Shown here one piece after another: positions 9,247 through 16,713 of a DNA stretch of 64,000 nucleotides (the first letter of the stretch is position 1; each line of letters opens with the position of its first letter). The DNA comes from CAMDPA01 sp965223035 (GTDB lineage Bacteria > Pseudomonadota > Alphaproteobacteria > Rhizobiales > Hyphomicrobiaceae). Below the pieces are notes generated by a model, which saw nothing but the letters and a program-made list of their open reading frames with translations, searched no databases and had not been told where the DNA came from. A program made the translations under genes and the position numbers. Location of the stretch: contig OZ244980.1 of the NCBI GenBank assembly GCA_965223035.1, forward strand, positions 2,232,001 through 2,296,000. The letters run 5' to 3'.

Positions 9247-9819
9247 ATGGCGCGCATTGTTGTGGTCGTTGGACACGCTCGTAGGGATACGTTTTGCGAG
9301 GCGCTGGGCCAAGCCTATGTCAAGGGCGCTCAGGCCGGCGGACATGATGCAGACCTTATTGTAATCTCGCGCCTAACCTTCGACCCGATCCTTCGGCATG
9401 GCTATGAGCAGGCCCAACCTTTGGAGCCGGATCTGGCGAAGGCCCACGAGGCGTTGATGGCGGCCGATCACTTGGTGCTGGTTTTCCCGTTGTGGCTGGG
9501 AACGCTGCCTGCCCTTCTCAAAGGGTTCCTGGAACGCATTTTGCAGCCTGATTTGGTGCAGACGGCCCGCAAGGGTCGCTATGTCAAAATACTGAATGGC
9601 AAGTCGGCACGGATCATTCTGACGATGGGGATGCCGGGGCTGATTTATCGCTGGTATTACGGGGCGCACGCGCTCAAAATGCTCAAGCGCAATATTCTCG
9701 CGTTTATCGGCGTCAAGCCGGTTCGCTCAACCATTTTCGGTATGGTCGACGGGGTCAGCGAGGAACGACGCAAACAATGGCTGGATAGCGTGGAGCAACT
9801 CGGTCGGTCCGCTGCTTAA
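9247..9819 (+). CDS. Flavodoxin-fold NAD(P)H:quinone oxidoreductase
   Basis: 190 residues, the usual size of the KefF/MdaB/WrbA-like flavodoxin-2 family. It begins with strand one and an FMN/FAD phosphate loop (RIVVVVGHARRDTFCEAL). The motif FPLWLGTLPALLKGFLERI is characteristic of these quinone reductases. No signal peptide. Such enzymes perform two-electron reduction of quinones or electrophiles with NAD(P)H and protect against oxidative stress, and KefF types activate potassium efflux. It is divergent from the PatZ-like gene. No kef channel gene is visible nearby, so the specific partner is unknown. Confidence 0.82.
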   Translation: MARIVVVVGHARRDTFCEALGQAYVKGAQAGGHDADLIVISRLTFDPILRHGYEQAQPLEPDLAKAHEALMAADHLVLVFPLWLGTLPALLKGFLERILQPDLVQTARKGRYVKILNGKSARIILTMGMPGLIYRWYYGAHALKMLKRNILAFIGVKPVRSTIFGMVDGVSEERRKQWLDSVEQLGRSAA

Positions 9820-10167
9820 TGCGGATTAGGTTAGATGGCACCGATCAAACACGTGAATTGAGCCCGGAATTATCGGGTCAATGTGCGAACCTGATTTGAC
9901 AGGTGAAGTGCCGGGATCGACCCGATGTCGGGCGGACATCGTGGATCGTGAAGCCAGAAACTTTACTGGCGTCGTAGCTTTGCCAATCCATTCGCGGTGG
10001 TTCTCGCGCCCATTAGTTTTTGCCGCCGAACACTCGCCGGGCAGGTGGTATTTGCGGATATCTTCGTCTACAGTCGGCCCGCCTCAGCGGAACCGGTCAT
10101 ACCCGCCGTGCGCCCGTCCGGATTCGGGTTTCAGCAAATATTTTTGATGCGATGACTGGGAGGAAAA
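9820..10167. other. Intergenic region without a gene
   Basis: About 350 bases between the flavodoxin-fold gene and the baeRF gene, both on plus. No open frame here has coding character, and no repeat copy was seen. The last bases hold GGGAGG, a good ribosome binding site for the ATG at 10168. The stretch upstream of it probably contains that gene's promoter, but no convincing -35/-10 pair was found. Confidence 0.5.
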
Positions 10168-11286
10168 ATGCTGCATACCGATATACCAACCGACGATGAA
10201 TTTAGACTGCTGGATGCGGTAAGGGGCGATATCTGCGTTTCGATCTACTTGCCGACGACTCCGGTCACGCGGCAGGCCAAGGCAGATCGCATCCTGTTTA
10301 AAAACCTGTCGACGGAAGCGGTCAATCAGCTGCGGGCGGAAAATGCAAACAAGCGCAAGATCAGCGCGATCGATGAACAGCTGGGCCTGATCTACGACGA
10401 CGTGACATTTTGGGCCTATCTCGCTGACGGACTTGCTGTTTTTGTCACTCCGAACCAGGCACAGACGTTTCGGTTGCCGATGGCGCCAGATCAGGCGATC
10501 GAGGTGTCTGACCGCTTCCACATCAAACCGCTGGTACCGCTGCTGGCGTTTCCGGCCGGTTGCTTCATTCTAGCGCTATCCCAAGGTGCGACGCGATTGA
10601 TCGAGGTAACCACCAGTTTGGCCGAGGAGGTCAAGGTGGCCGGGTTGCCGAAGTCGATGAACGACGCGCTGAAGCGGCAATTCCCACGCGATCGTCGGCC
10701 GACTGGGCGATTGCAGGGCAGCGAGGGGATGAAGGTTTTGATGAACCAATATTGTCGCGCGATCGATCGGGCGTTGCGGCCGGTTCTGGTGGGCCGAACG
10801 ACACCGTTGGTGGTGGCCGCGGTCGATGAGTTAAGCGCTATCTATCGAACTCATTGCAGCTACCCGCACCTCCTGCGCAAGTCGATCTCCGGCAACCCCG
10901 AGCAGACCTCGGTGCAGGACCTTGCTCAGGAGGGCCGTAGCATCGCCTTGCGTCACGCCAGGGCGGTGGTGCGCCAACGCCTGAAACTGGTGGACGAACT
11001 GGTTAATGTCGATTTGGCGAGCACCGATCTGGCGCAGGTTGCCAACGCTGCGGCCAAGGGGCAGGTCGAGACGCTGATGGTCGATGTCAGCGCGTCGCAA
11101 CCGGGCACCATCGACCCGGCGACAGGACTGGTCACGATTGCAGATGAGCCGGGCGCGACCACCTATGACATTTGCGATGAGATCGTTGGCCTGACGCTAC
11201 GCGCCGGCGGTGAGGTGCTCCCGGTCGAGGCCGGGCGGCTGCCATACGATAGTCCGGTGGCGGCAATCTTTCGCTATCGGTCGTAA
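10168..11286 (+). CDS. baeRF family protein (bacterial/archaeal eRF1-like)
   Basis: 372 residues, soluble. The sequence has the features of the baeRF3/baeRF7 group: an N-terminal domain beginning ICVSIYLPTTPV with an alpha/beta core (FWAYLADGLAVFVTP), a middle region ending FRLP and RFHIKPLVPLL, and a C-terminal eRF1-domain-3-like part (GGEVLPVEAGRLPYDSPVAAIFRY). These proteins are distant relatives of translation release factor eRF1, proposed to act on ribosomes or RNA under stress, and they commonly sit beside usp and other stress genes, as here. Experimental function is largely unknown. The start has a strong GGGAGGAAAA site. Confidence 0.8.
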   Translation: MLHTDIPTDDEFRLLDAVRGDICVSIYLPTTPVTRQAKADRILFKNLSTEAVNQLRAENANKRKISAIDEQLGLIYDDVTFWAYLADGLAVFVTPNQAQTFRLPMAPDQAIEVSDRFHIKPLVPLLAFPAGCFILALSQGATRLIEVTTSLAEEVKVAGLPKSMNDALKRQFPRDRRPTGRLQGSEGMKVLMNQYCRAIDRALRPVLVGRTTPLVVAAVDELSAIYRTHCSYPHLLRKSISGNPEQTSVQDLAQEGRSIALRHARAVVRQRLKLVDELVNVDLASTDLAQVANAAAKGQVETLMVDVSASQPGTIDPATGLVTIADEPGATTYDICDEIVGLTLRAGGEVLPVEAGRLPYDSPVAAIFRYRS

Positions 11287-11441
11287 TCGCGCACAGCGCG
11301 GATCGCCGCTTGGCCGGGCCGCAATGCCCAATTTGCTCCATCATCGCGCGTGCCGTTTTTTTGCTGATGGCGATGGCGATTGAGAGTTGGCTGGAACCGC
11401 CTCGCTCCCCCACCGGCCACCGGCAATGGCGTGCCGATGGC

Positions 11442-11504
11442 TAGATCATCGCGCCTTAAATCGGAACCGCAAAGCCGGTTCCGATTTAAGGCAGGTTGCT
11501 CTAG
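11442..11504. repeat. Family A palindromic repeat, short hybrid copy (A1)
   Basis: Bounded by CTAG on both sides. It holds only the ATC/GCGCCTTAAATCGG hairpin, joined directly to the GGTTGCTCTAG end, as if the middle of a full element had been deleted. It lies between the convergent baeRF and arylsulfotransferase-like genes. The rest of the intergenic stretch 11287-11631 shows no gene. Confidence 0.85.
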
Positions 11505-11631
11505 CCTTACTCCTTGTTTGGGTTCTGGCTGCACAAGCGCTTGGCGACCTGCAGCCGCGACCAAGCGTCTGGTCCGCAACACGAGCACCCAATCGCTCCC
11601 ATTGCTCAAAACGGGGAGCCGGGAGGATGAT

Positions 11632-12690
11632 TTACAGGCTGTCGAAACCAGCCAGTTGCGGTGCGTCGGGCGCATAGCGGTAGGCTCGAAAGATCCAATT
11701 CGTGGTTCCGTACTGGGGATGGATCCCCGTAAATGGGGAAACATATTCCCACACGATGTTTCCGTCCGGCGTGACCTCAAACAAGCATCCCTTGGCGCCT
11801 TCGCAAATCAGCGTGTTGCCGCTCCACAATCGCTGGGCCCCGCTGATGTTGGCTGAGAAAAAACTGGAAGGTGGCGTACCTTCAAACGACCACTCAATCT
11901 GCTGGGTCTGCGGATTGATCTCGTAAAGGCGTGAGAACATTTGGTCGGCGCCGCCATGAAAACCGTTGGCGAAGACGAGGATATTCCCGTTGTCGATGAA
12001 GTGGCAGTCGTGTTGATGGCCAAGCTTGAGGTCGTGATGCTCCCATTTGATCTTACCGGTTTGCCGATCGATGATGATGAGCAAGTTGAGCACGCGGAAG
12101 CTGACCATGACATCACCATTGGCCAGCGGTGAGCAGGTGTTGGCGTGGGCGTATTCGTAGCGATCGCAAAGGGGACAGATCGGATATTTTCCCATGTCCA
12201 TTTCAGCCACGCGCCACTCCCACACGATGCGGCCGGCCGGATCAATCTCACGGATCACATCGCCATAAATCTTGCCGTCGAGCTCCGTGCCCGGAATTCC
12301 CCCTTTGACGCGGTCGGCGGTGGCCTGGTCCAACACCTCCCAAGCGATGTAGACGGTGTTGCCATTGGGGAGCCGACGGGCGTCATGATGTTGGCCCGGA
12401 TCGTGATGCTGCCAGACCACGTTGCCGTCATGATCATATTCCCGCATCATGCCGCCCTTGCCGGGTGAGATTGGGGGACCGTCGCCTGAATCCTCACAGA
12501 TGAACAAATGTCCATCGTCGGTCAGCCGACAGCGATTGGTTCCACCGCGTTCCAGTTGCCAGCGATGGACTGGGTCGCCAGCCATATCGATCAGATAGGC
12601 TTGATTGCCGCGCACCGGAGCGAACAGCGTGTAACCTGGCGTCGCGTGCGCCGCGTCGTGTAGATTGACCCCCGGTTCTTGAAAGCGCAT
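11632..12690 (-). CDS. Arylsulfotransferase (ASST)-like protein
   Basis: 352 residues from the ATG at 12690, preceded by GGGAGGACCGCGTC. The frame opens at 12762, but that extension lacks family character. The body is a string of beta-propeller blades with repeated motifs of the type GNTVYIAWEV, NGDVMVSFRVLNLL and NGNILVFANG, and HHDAR and HDCHFI histidines typical of the Arylsulfotran family. Family members transfer sulfate between phenols, but many homologues without a signal peptide or disulfide pair, such as this one, are uncharacterised. A second homologue lies at 60.8 kb. Confidence 0.75.
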   Translation of the reverse strand: MRFQEPGVNLHDAAHATPGYTLFAPVRGNQAYLIDMAGDPVHRWQLERGGTNRCRLTDDGHLFICEDSGDGPPISPGKGGMMREYDHDGNVVWQHHDPGQHHDARRLPNGNTVYIAWEVLDQATADRVKGGIPGTELDGKIYGDVIREIDPAGRIVWEWRVAEMDMGKYPICPLCDRYEYAHANTCSPLANGDVMVSFRVLNLLIIIDRQTGKIKWEHHDLKLGHQHDCHFIDNGNILVFANGFHGGADQMFSRLYEINPQTQQIEWSFEGTPPSSFFSANISGAQRLWSGNTLICEGAKGCLFEVTPDGNIVWEYVSPFTGIHPQYGTTNWIFRAYRYAPDAPQLAGFDSL

Positions 12691-12780
12691 GACGCGGTCC
12701 TCCCTGACGTGAGTGTGTGTTGCCGTGTTGTTGAACGAGCGCAAGATAAGCGCTTCGTTCATGATTGTTCGGTCAATCGT

Positions 12781-12949
12781 CTAGATCATCGTGCCTTAAA
12801 TTGGAACCGCTCGGAACCATTTGGAACCGGTCGGAACCGCAAGGCCGGTTCCAATTTTAGGCACAAAGATGATCGCTCTTAAAGTGGTGAGCAACTTTCT
12901 GCCCTTAATCGGGATCGTTCCGATTCCGATTAAGGGCAGGTTGCTCTAA
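12781..12949. repeat. Family A palindromic repeat, full copy (A2)
   Basis: Starts with CTAGATCATC and ends TTGCTCTAA. Hairpin 2 is enlarged by extra GGAACC-type units. Hairpin 1 has stem CTGCCCTTAATCGG paired with CCGATTAAGGGCAG, differing from other copies at both paired positions. Its right end abuts the truncated reductive-dehalogenase-like fragment. Confidence 0.9.
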
Positions 12950-13295
12950 AGTCCTCCGCGAAAATCATGCAAACGACGAACTCATGCGGCAGGTCCAGTC
13001 CCGCGCGGATCATGGTCGGCGTCAGGCGGGCGATGCCGACGTCATCTGCGCCAAGGTGTTTTGCGAGCCGTTTGACATGATCGGCGGCATACCGGTGATC
13101 GTCAAAGCGGTGACGCCGGAGGTGAACAGGCCCATCGCGTTGCTTGCCCAGCGCTTTCCAACGGTCGCGGACGGCTTGTTGCTGTGGCGGGCGAGCGGCA
13201 TAAAGCGGCAATTCGTCGTAGCCATGGGCCTGCATGACCTCGACCAGCAGCGGGTCGTCATAGCCTTGCGATCGAATCGGCGAGCTGCCACGCAT
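12930..13295 (-). pseudogene. Truncated reductive-dehalogenase-like fragment
   Basis: The frame gives about 115 residues with a recognisable segment, DHVKRLAKHLGADDVGIARL followed by LPHEFVVCMIFAED. This resembles the region preceding the catalytic domain in RdhA and related corrinoid/Fe-S proteins. It stops abruptly where the family A repeat A2 begins, so the last codons and the stop codon are repeat sequence. The cobalamin-binding and iron-sulfur parts are missing, and no remainder is seen on the other side of the repeat. It is probably a remnant. The family assignment rests on a short segment. Confidence 0.5.
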
Positions 13296-13322
13296 AGGCT
13301 GAAGCCTGTCAGTTCGGGGCGG

Positions 13323-13745
13323 TCAGCGTCGCAGTGAGATCCGCGCGGATCCGCCGCCACCACGCAAAGATGCCGTCAGTCGATTGCCGCGCTGACGAAC
13401 GTAAATGTTACCCGATAGATCGTACTGGCTATTATAAAACTGTCCACTGTAGCGGCCACTACCGACCCGACGGAGTGTCGCCGTTTGCGAGACCCGCGCT
13501 GAGGCCGTGGCGCAGACCGCGCTCATGCGATAGGTGCTGCGCGAGGCCCGGGTGAAGCGCGCACGACAGCGGGCGCGCTCTGAACTCCCGGACGGTAGGA
13601 CGATCCGACCGCTGCCACGCCAGCTGCCCTGCAAGCTCGATGATTGCGCTTGAGCGAGGGGCCCCGAACCTGTGAGCGGGACGACGGCCAGCAACGCCAT
13701 GGCTACCGTCGCTGAAGCTCTCAGGCGCGCTATCACTGCTGGCAT
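13323..13745 (-). CDS. Small secreted protein of unknown function
   Basis: 140 residues from the ATG at 13745, which has GAGGA upstream. A clear signal peptide (TVAMALLAVVPLTGSG, then PLAQAQ) is followed by a basic, Ser/Arg/Gly-rich mature domain of about 105 residues with two Cys and beta-strand-like segments (SWRGSGRIVLPSG, YDLSGNIYVRQRGNRLTASL). The pattern resembles small periplasmic beta-barrel proteins found in alphaproteobacteria, but I cannot name the family. Confidence 0.62.
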   Translation of the reverse strand: MPAVIARLRASATVAMALLAVVPLTGSGPLAQAQSSSLQGSWRGSGRIVLPSGSSERARCRARFTRASRSTYRMSAVCATASARVSQTATLRRVGSGRYSGQFYNSQYDLSGNIYVRQRGNRLTASLRGGGGSARISLRR

Positions 13746-14069
13746 ACGGCTGTCCTCGTTCAATGCTGCCCGTTCGACACTATGGTCATTTCGGCGTCAC
13801 GATAAGTGGGGTCCGTTGCCCAGCTGGGCACAATTGCGTGATTTCGTGCCGATTTCGCCTCCCATCGGGCAGCTCACTCGCGCGCCAGCAAAGTTATTCA
13901 GTGTGATTTGGAACCGTCCCGCCCCTCCCCCGGGCCAGCTACTCAATCGTGCCATAGGGTCGCCAGGTGGGGGAACGCACCGGCAAGGAGCTACCGCCTA
14001 AGTCGGCAACGCACTGGTCGCTTGCCGGGATGTTGGTGCGACGCCGACAGCGACGACCGAGCGGACTGT

Positions 14070-15590
14070 TCAATCGGATTTGGTCAGGGCCATCGACCAG
14101 CTCCTGACCACCGAGCCAGCCGGTCTCACCCGCATGCGCCAGGTGCGCGCGAGTTGCCGGCCGGTGTTGCGTTTGACGCGTGCGGACCAAATTGGCCCCG
14201 TTGGCTTCGCTTGCCGGCTCCAGTCATCGACCAAACGGGTGGTCAGTTGTCCGGTAGAAGCAAGCAGCGCGTAGGCCGAAATCAGCAGGTCGTGATCACC
14301 ATTGGCTATGCGCTCCTCGCTCATCACGAGTTCACGCTGGGCATTAAGGCCATCGAGGGTCGACTTCTGACCAAGCCGGATTTCGTCGCGGATTCCGGTG
14401 AGGGCCTGCTGATTGGAGATCGCCGCCGCGCGCTCCAATTTCGACCGTTCGCGGCCACCGGCCAGCCGCACCCACGCTGCCACGACATTGGCATGGACAC
14501 GTGCTCGCGTGTCGCGAAGCTCTTCGATGAAGCCGGCTTTAATGGAGCGGGCTTGTTTGATGCGAGCCGCCGTCTCTCCACCGTCGTATAGCGGTACCAC
14601 CACGCGCAGTGCGATCGACGCGCCATGTTGGTTGGCCACGCTGTGCTGAAAGGTGCGCCCGGTTTCCAGTCCGGCCCGGAGATGAACCTTCGGCATTCGT
14701 CGTGCGCGATGGCGATCGATCGCGTGGCGCGCGGCCAAACTTTGGTGGATCGCAATCAACGTGCTCGGATTTTCGGCCCGAGCCAGGCGCAAGGCGTCTT
14801 CAAGCGTGTCCGGCAACAGCGGTTCGGGATCGGCTGGTGGCTGGAGTTGGCCAGGCTGATGGCCAATGACCCTGAGATAGGCCGCAGTGCTGGCTTTGAC
14901 GTTGGCTTTGGCGGTGGCAAGTTCCGCAATCGCTTGCGCCCGGCGCGCCATCGTCTGGGCGATGTCGGTCTTCGTTGCCACCCCTTGCCGTGATCGCTGC
15001 CAGGTCGCCTCCACCTCTTCGTTAAGGGCTTCGGTGTTTCTCAGACGCAGCGCTTCAATCTGACGATCGCGGTACAAACCGGCATAAACCGTCGCGGCTT
15101 CGAACAACACGGACTGCTCTGCGCCACGAACGCGCTCACGGGCGAGCCGGTCGCCGGCCTTCGCCTCCGCGACCGCGCTCGACGTGCTGTGGCCGTCGAA
15201 TACCGGTTGCTCCAGATTGATGCTAGCGCGCCAACCGCTGTTCCACCCGGCATCCAAGCCGCCATGACGCTGCTGATCGTAACGCCTCGGTGTGGCAGAC
15301 GCCAAGCGCGATTGGCCGCGACCGGCGCCCAGTTCTCCCGCGGCGGTCAGGCGTGGGCGATAGCCTGATCGTGCAATTTCGACCTTGGCGGCTGCGGCAT
15401 CATGACGTGCCCGCGCGGCCGCCAGCTGCGGATGGTGGGCCCAAGCCGCCAGCATGGCCTCCGCAATGGTCTCGGCGCGGGCGACGCCGGTTAGAGCACC
15501 GCATGCCAGTAGCAGCGCGATCGTCAGTAGCGTGTTGGTCGGCGATGTCAGTTGGCGCAGATACCCAAAAGACGTCGTGGAACGCTTCAT
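14070..15590 (-). CDS. TolC-family outer membrane channel of a type I secretion system
   Basis: 506 residues from the ATG at 15590 with a signal peptide (TLLTIALLLACGALTGVARA). The mature protein is long and helical, with the two-fold TolC repeat: it opens TIAEAMLAAWAHHPQLAAARAR, with SGYRPRL ahead of the first barrel strands, and a second repeat near LRLARAENPSTLIAIHQSLAA. The frame extends upstream to 15692 but the signal peptide fixes the start. It is the last gene of the RTX, ABC, HlyD, TolC set on the minus strand, so it should form the outer-membrane exit duct for the RTX protein. Confidence 0.88.
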   Translation of the reverse strand: MKRSTTSFGYLRQLTSPTNTLLTIALLLACGALTGVARAETIAEAMLAAWAHHPQLAAARARHDAAAAKVEIARSGYRPRLTAAGELGAGRGQSRLASATPRRYDQQRHGGLDAGWNSGWRASINLEQPVFDGHSTSSAVAEAKAGDRLARERVRGAEQSVLFEAATVYAGLYRDRQIEALRLRNTEALNEEVEATWQRSRQGVATKTDIAQTMARRAQAIAELATAKANVKASTAAYLRVIGHQPGQLQPPADPEPLLPDTLEDALRLARAENPSTLIAIHQSLAARHAIDRHRARRMPKVHLRAGLETGRTFQHSVANQHGASIALRVVVPLYDGGETAARIKQARSIKAGFIEELRDTRARVHANVVAAWVRLAGGRERSKLERAAAISNQQALTGIRDEIRLGQKSTLDGLNAQRELVMSEERIANGDHDLLISAYALLASTGQLTTRLVDDWSRQAKPTGPIWSARVKRNTGRQLARTWRMRVRPAGSVVRSWSMALTKSD

Positions 15591-15726
15591 GAACACAGTC
15601 CTCAGATCATCGCGTCGATGTGCTTTGACAGGTAGGCAAAGTCGATGTGTAGCGGCGGCAGAATGTCGACGAAGTTTTGCACCAAGGCCCACGTCTCCAG
15701 CCGACGCACGAGGGGCGCTGGGCCGA

Positions 15727-16713
15727 TCATTCCTCCAGAAAGGCGCGTGCGAATTGGTCTTGCAGGGGTTTGGTAAGATAGCTCAGCACGGAGCGCTTGT
15801 TGGTTTCTATCAGGACTTCAGCCGGCATGCCCGGCGCCAGTTGGATGCCTTTGAGTTTGGCGAGCTCACCCTCCATGAGACCGATCGTCACGCGGAAATA
15901 GGCAGGCTGTTCGGCGGAGTCTTGAACGGTATCGGCCGAGACCCGCTTGACCGCTGCATTCAACATCGGCGTCGTGCGTTGGTTCAAACTGGTCATCCGC
16001 ACCTTGGCTGGCCGACCCACGTGCACTTGATCGACGTCGTGCGGTGCCAACCTGGCCTCAATCACCAAACCGTCGCCGCTGGGAACGATTTCGGCGATTG
16101 TCGCATTGGGTGCAATGACGCCGCCGACGGTGTTGGTCGTCAGCTGATGGACACGGCCGGACACCGGGGCGCGGATCTGGATGCGGCCAAGCCGCGCCGC
16201 CACCTTGCTCTTACGACTTTTCAATCTGGCGATGTCAGCCGATATGCTGCTGGCTTCGCGCTCCAGCGCAGTCAGTCTGGTTCTCGGCACCAGGCGCTTG
16301 GCGTGAAGCTCTTTCAGCCCTTGCAATTCGGCGGCGACAAGTTTGGCCTGGGCCAAGCGTGCCGCAACCTCCGCCTCGGCTCCGGACAGCTCGTCGGCGA
16401 GTTCGCGGCCGTCCAAGCTCACCAATAACGCCCCCGCCGTGACGAGGTCGCCGTCCGCGACATGCACGCGCGCAACGATGCCGCCGTCTAAATGTTGGAC
16501 GACCTTGCGCTTGGTTTGCACTGTCACGTTTCCCACCGCGATCACCGCTCCAGTAATGCTCGATATGGCTGCCCAGCCACAAATGCCGCCGAAAAGCACA
16601 ATGATGACGAGCGCGGCCACTGCCAGCAGGCGGCCGATTTCGGCGTCGGCTGATCGGTATCGTCGCTCATCCCCATCCAATTCCATGGCTGCGTTGGGCT
16701 GCAAGCTTGGCAT
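15727..16713 (-). CDS. HlyD-family membrane fusion protein (type I secretion)
   Basis: 328 residues from the ATG at 16713, which has GGAG seven bases upstream. The start lies inside the 3' end of the ABC gene (about 47 bp overlap). One N-terminal membrane helix (LLAVAALVIIVLFGGICGWAA) is followed by a lipoyl-like half (VQHLDGGIVARVHVADGDLV), a coiled-coil hairpin, a second lipoyl half (IRAPVSGRVHQL) and a beta domain ending with the HlyD-type IQLAPGMPAEVLIET. It bridges inner-membrane exporter and outer-membrane channel. The upstream reading frame to 16887 is out-of-character sequence overlapping the ABC gene. Confidence 0.9.
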   Translation of the reverse strand: MPSLQPNAAMELDGDERRYRSADAEIGRLLAVAALVIIVLFGGICGWAAISSITGAVIAVGNVTVQTKRKVVQHLDGGIVARVHVADGDLVTAGALLVSLDGRELADELSGAEAEVAARLAQAKLVAAELQGLKELHAKRLVPRTRLTALEREASSISADIARLKSRKSKVAARLGRIQIRAPVSGRVHQLTTNTVGGVIAPNATIAEIVPSGDGLVIEARLAPHDVDQVHVGRPAKVRMTSLNQRTTPMLNAAVKRVSADTVQDSAEQPAYFRVTIGLMEGELAKLKGIQLAPGMPAEVLIETNKRSVLSYLTKPLQDQFARAFLEE

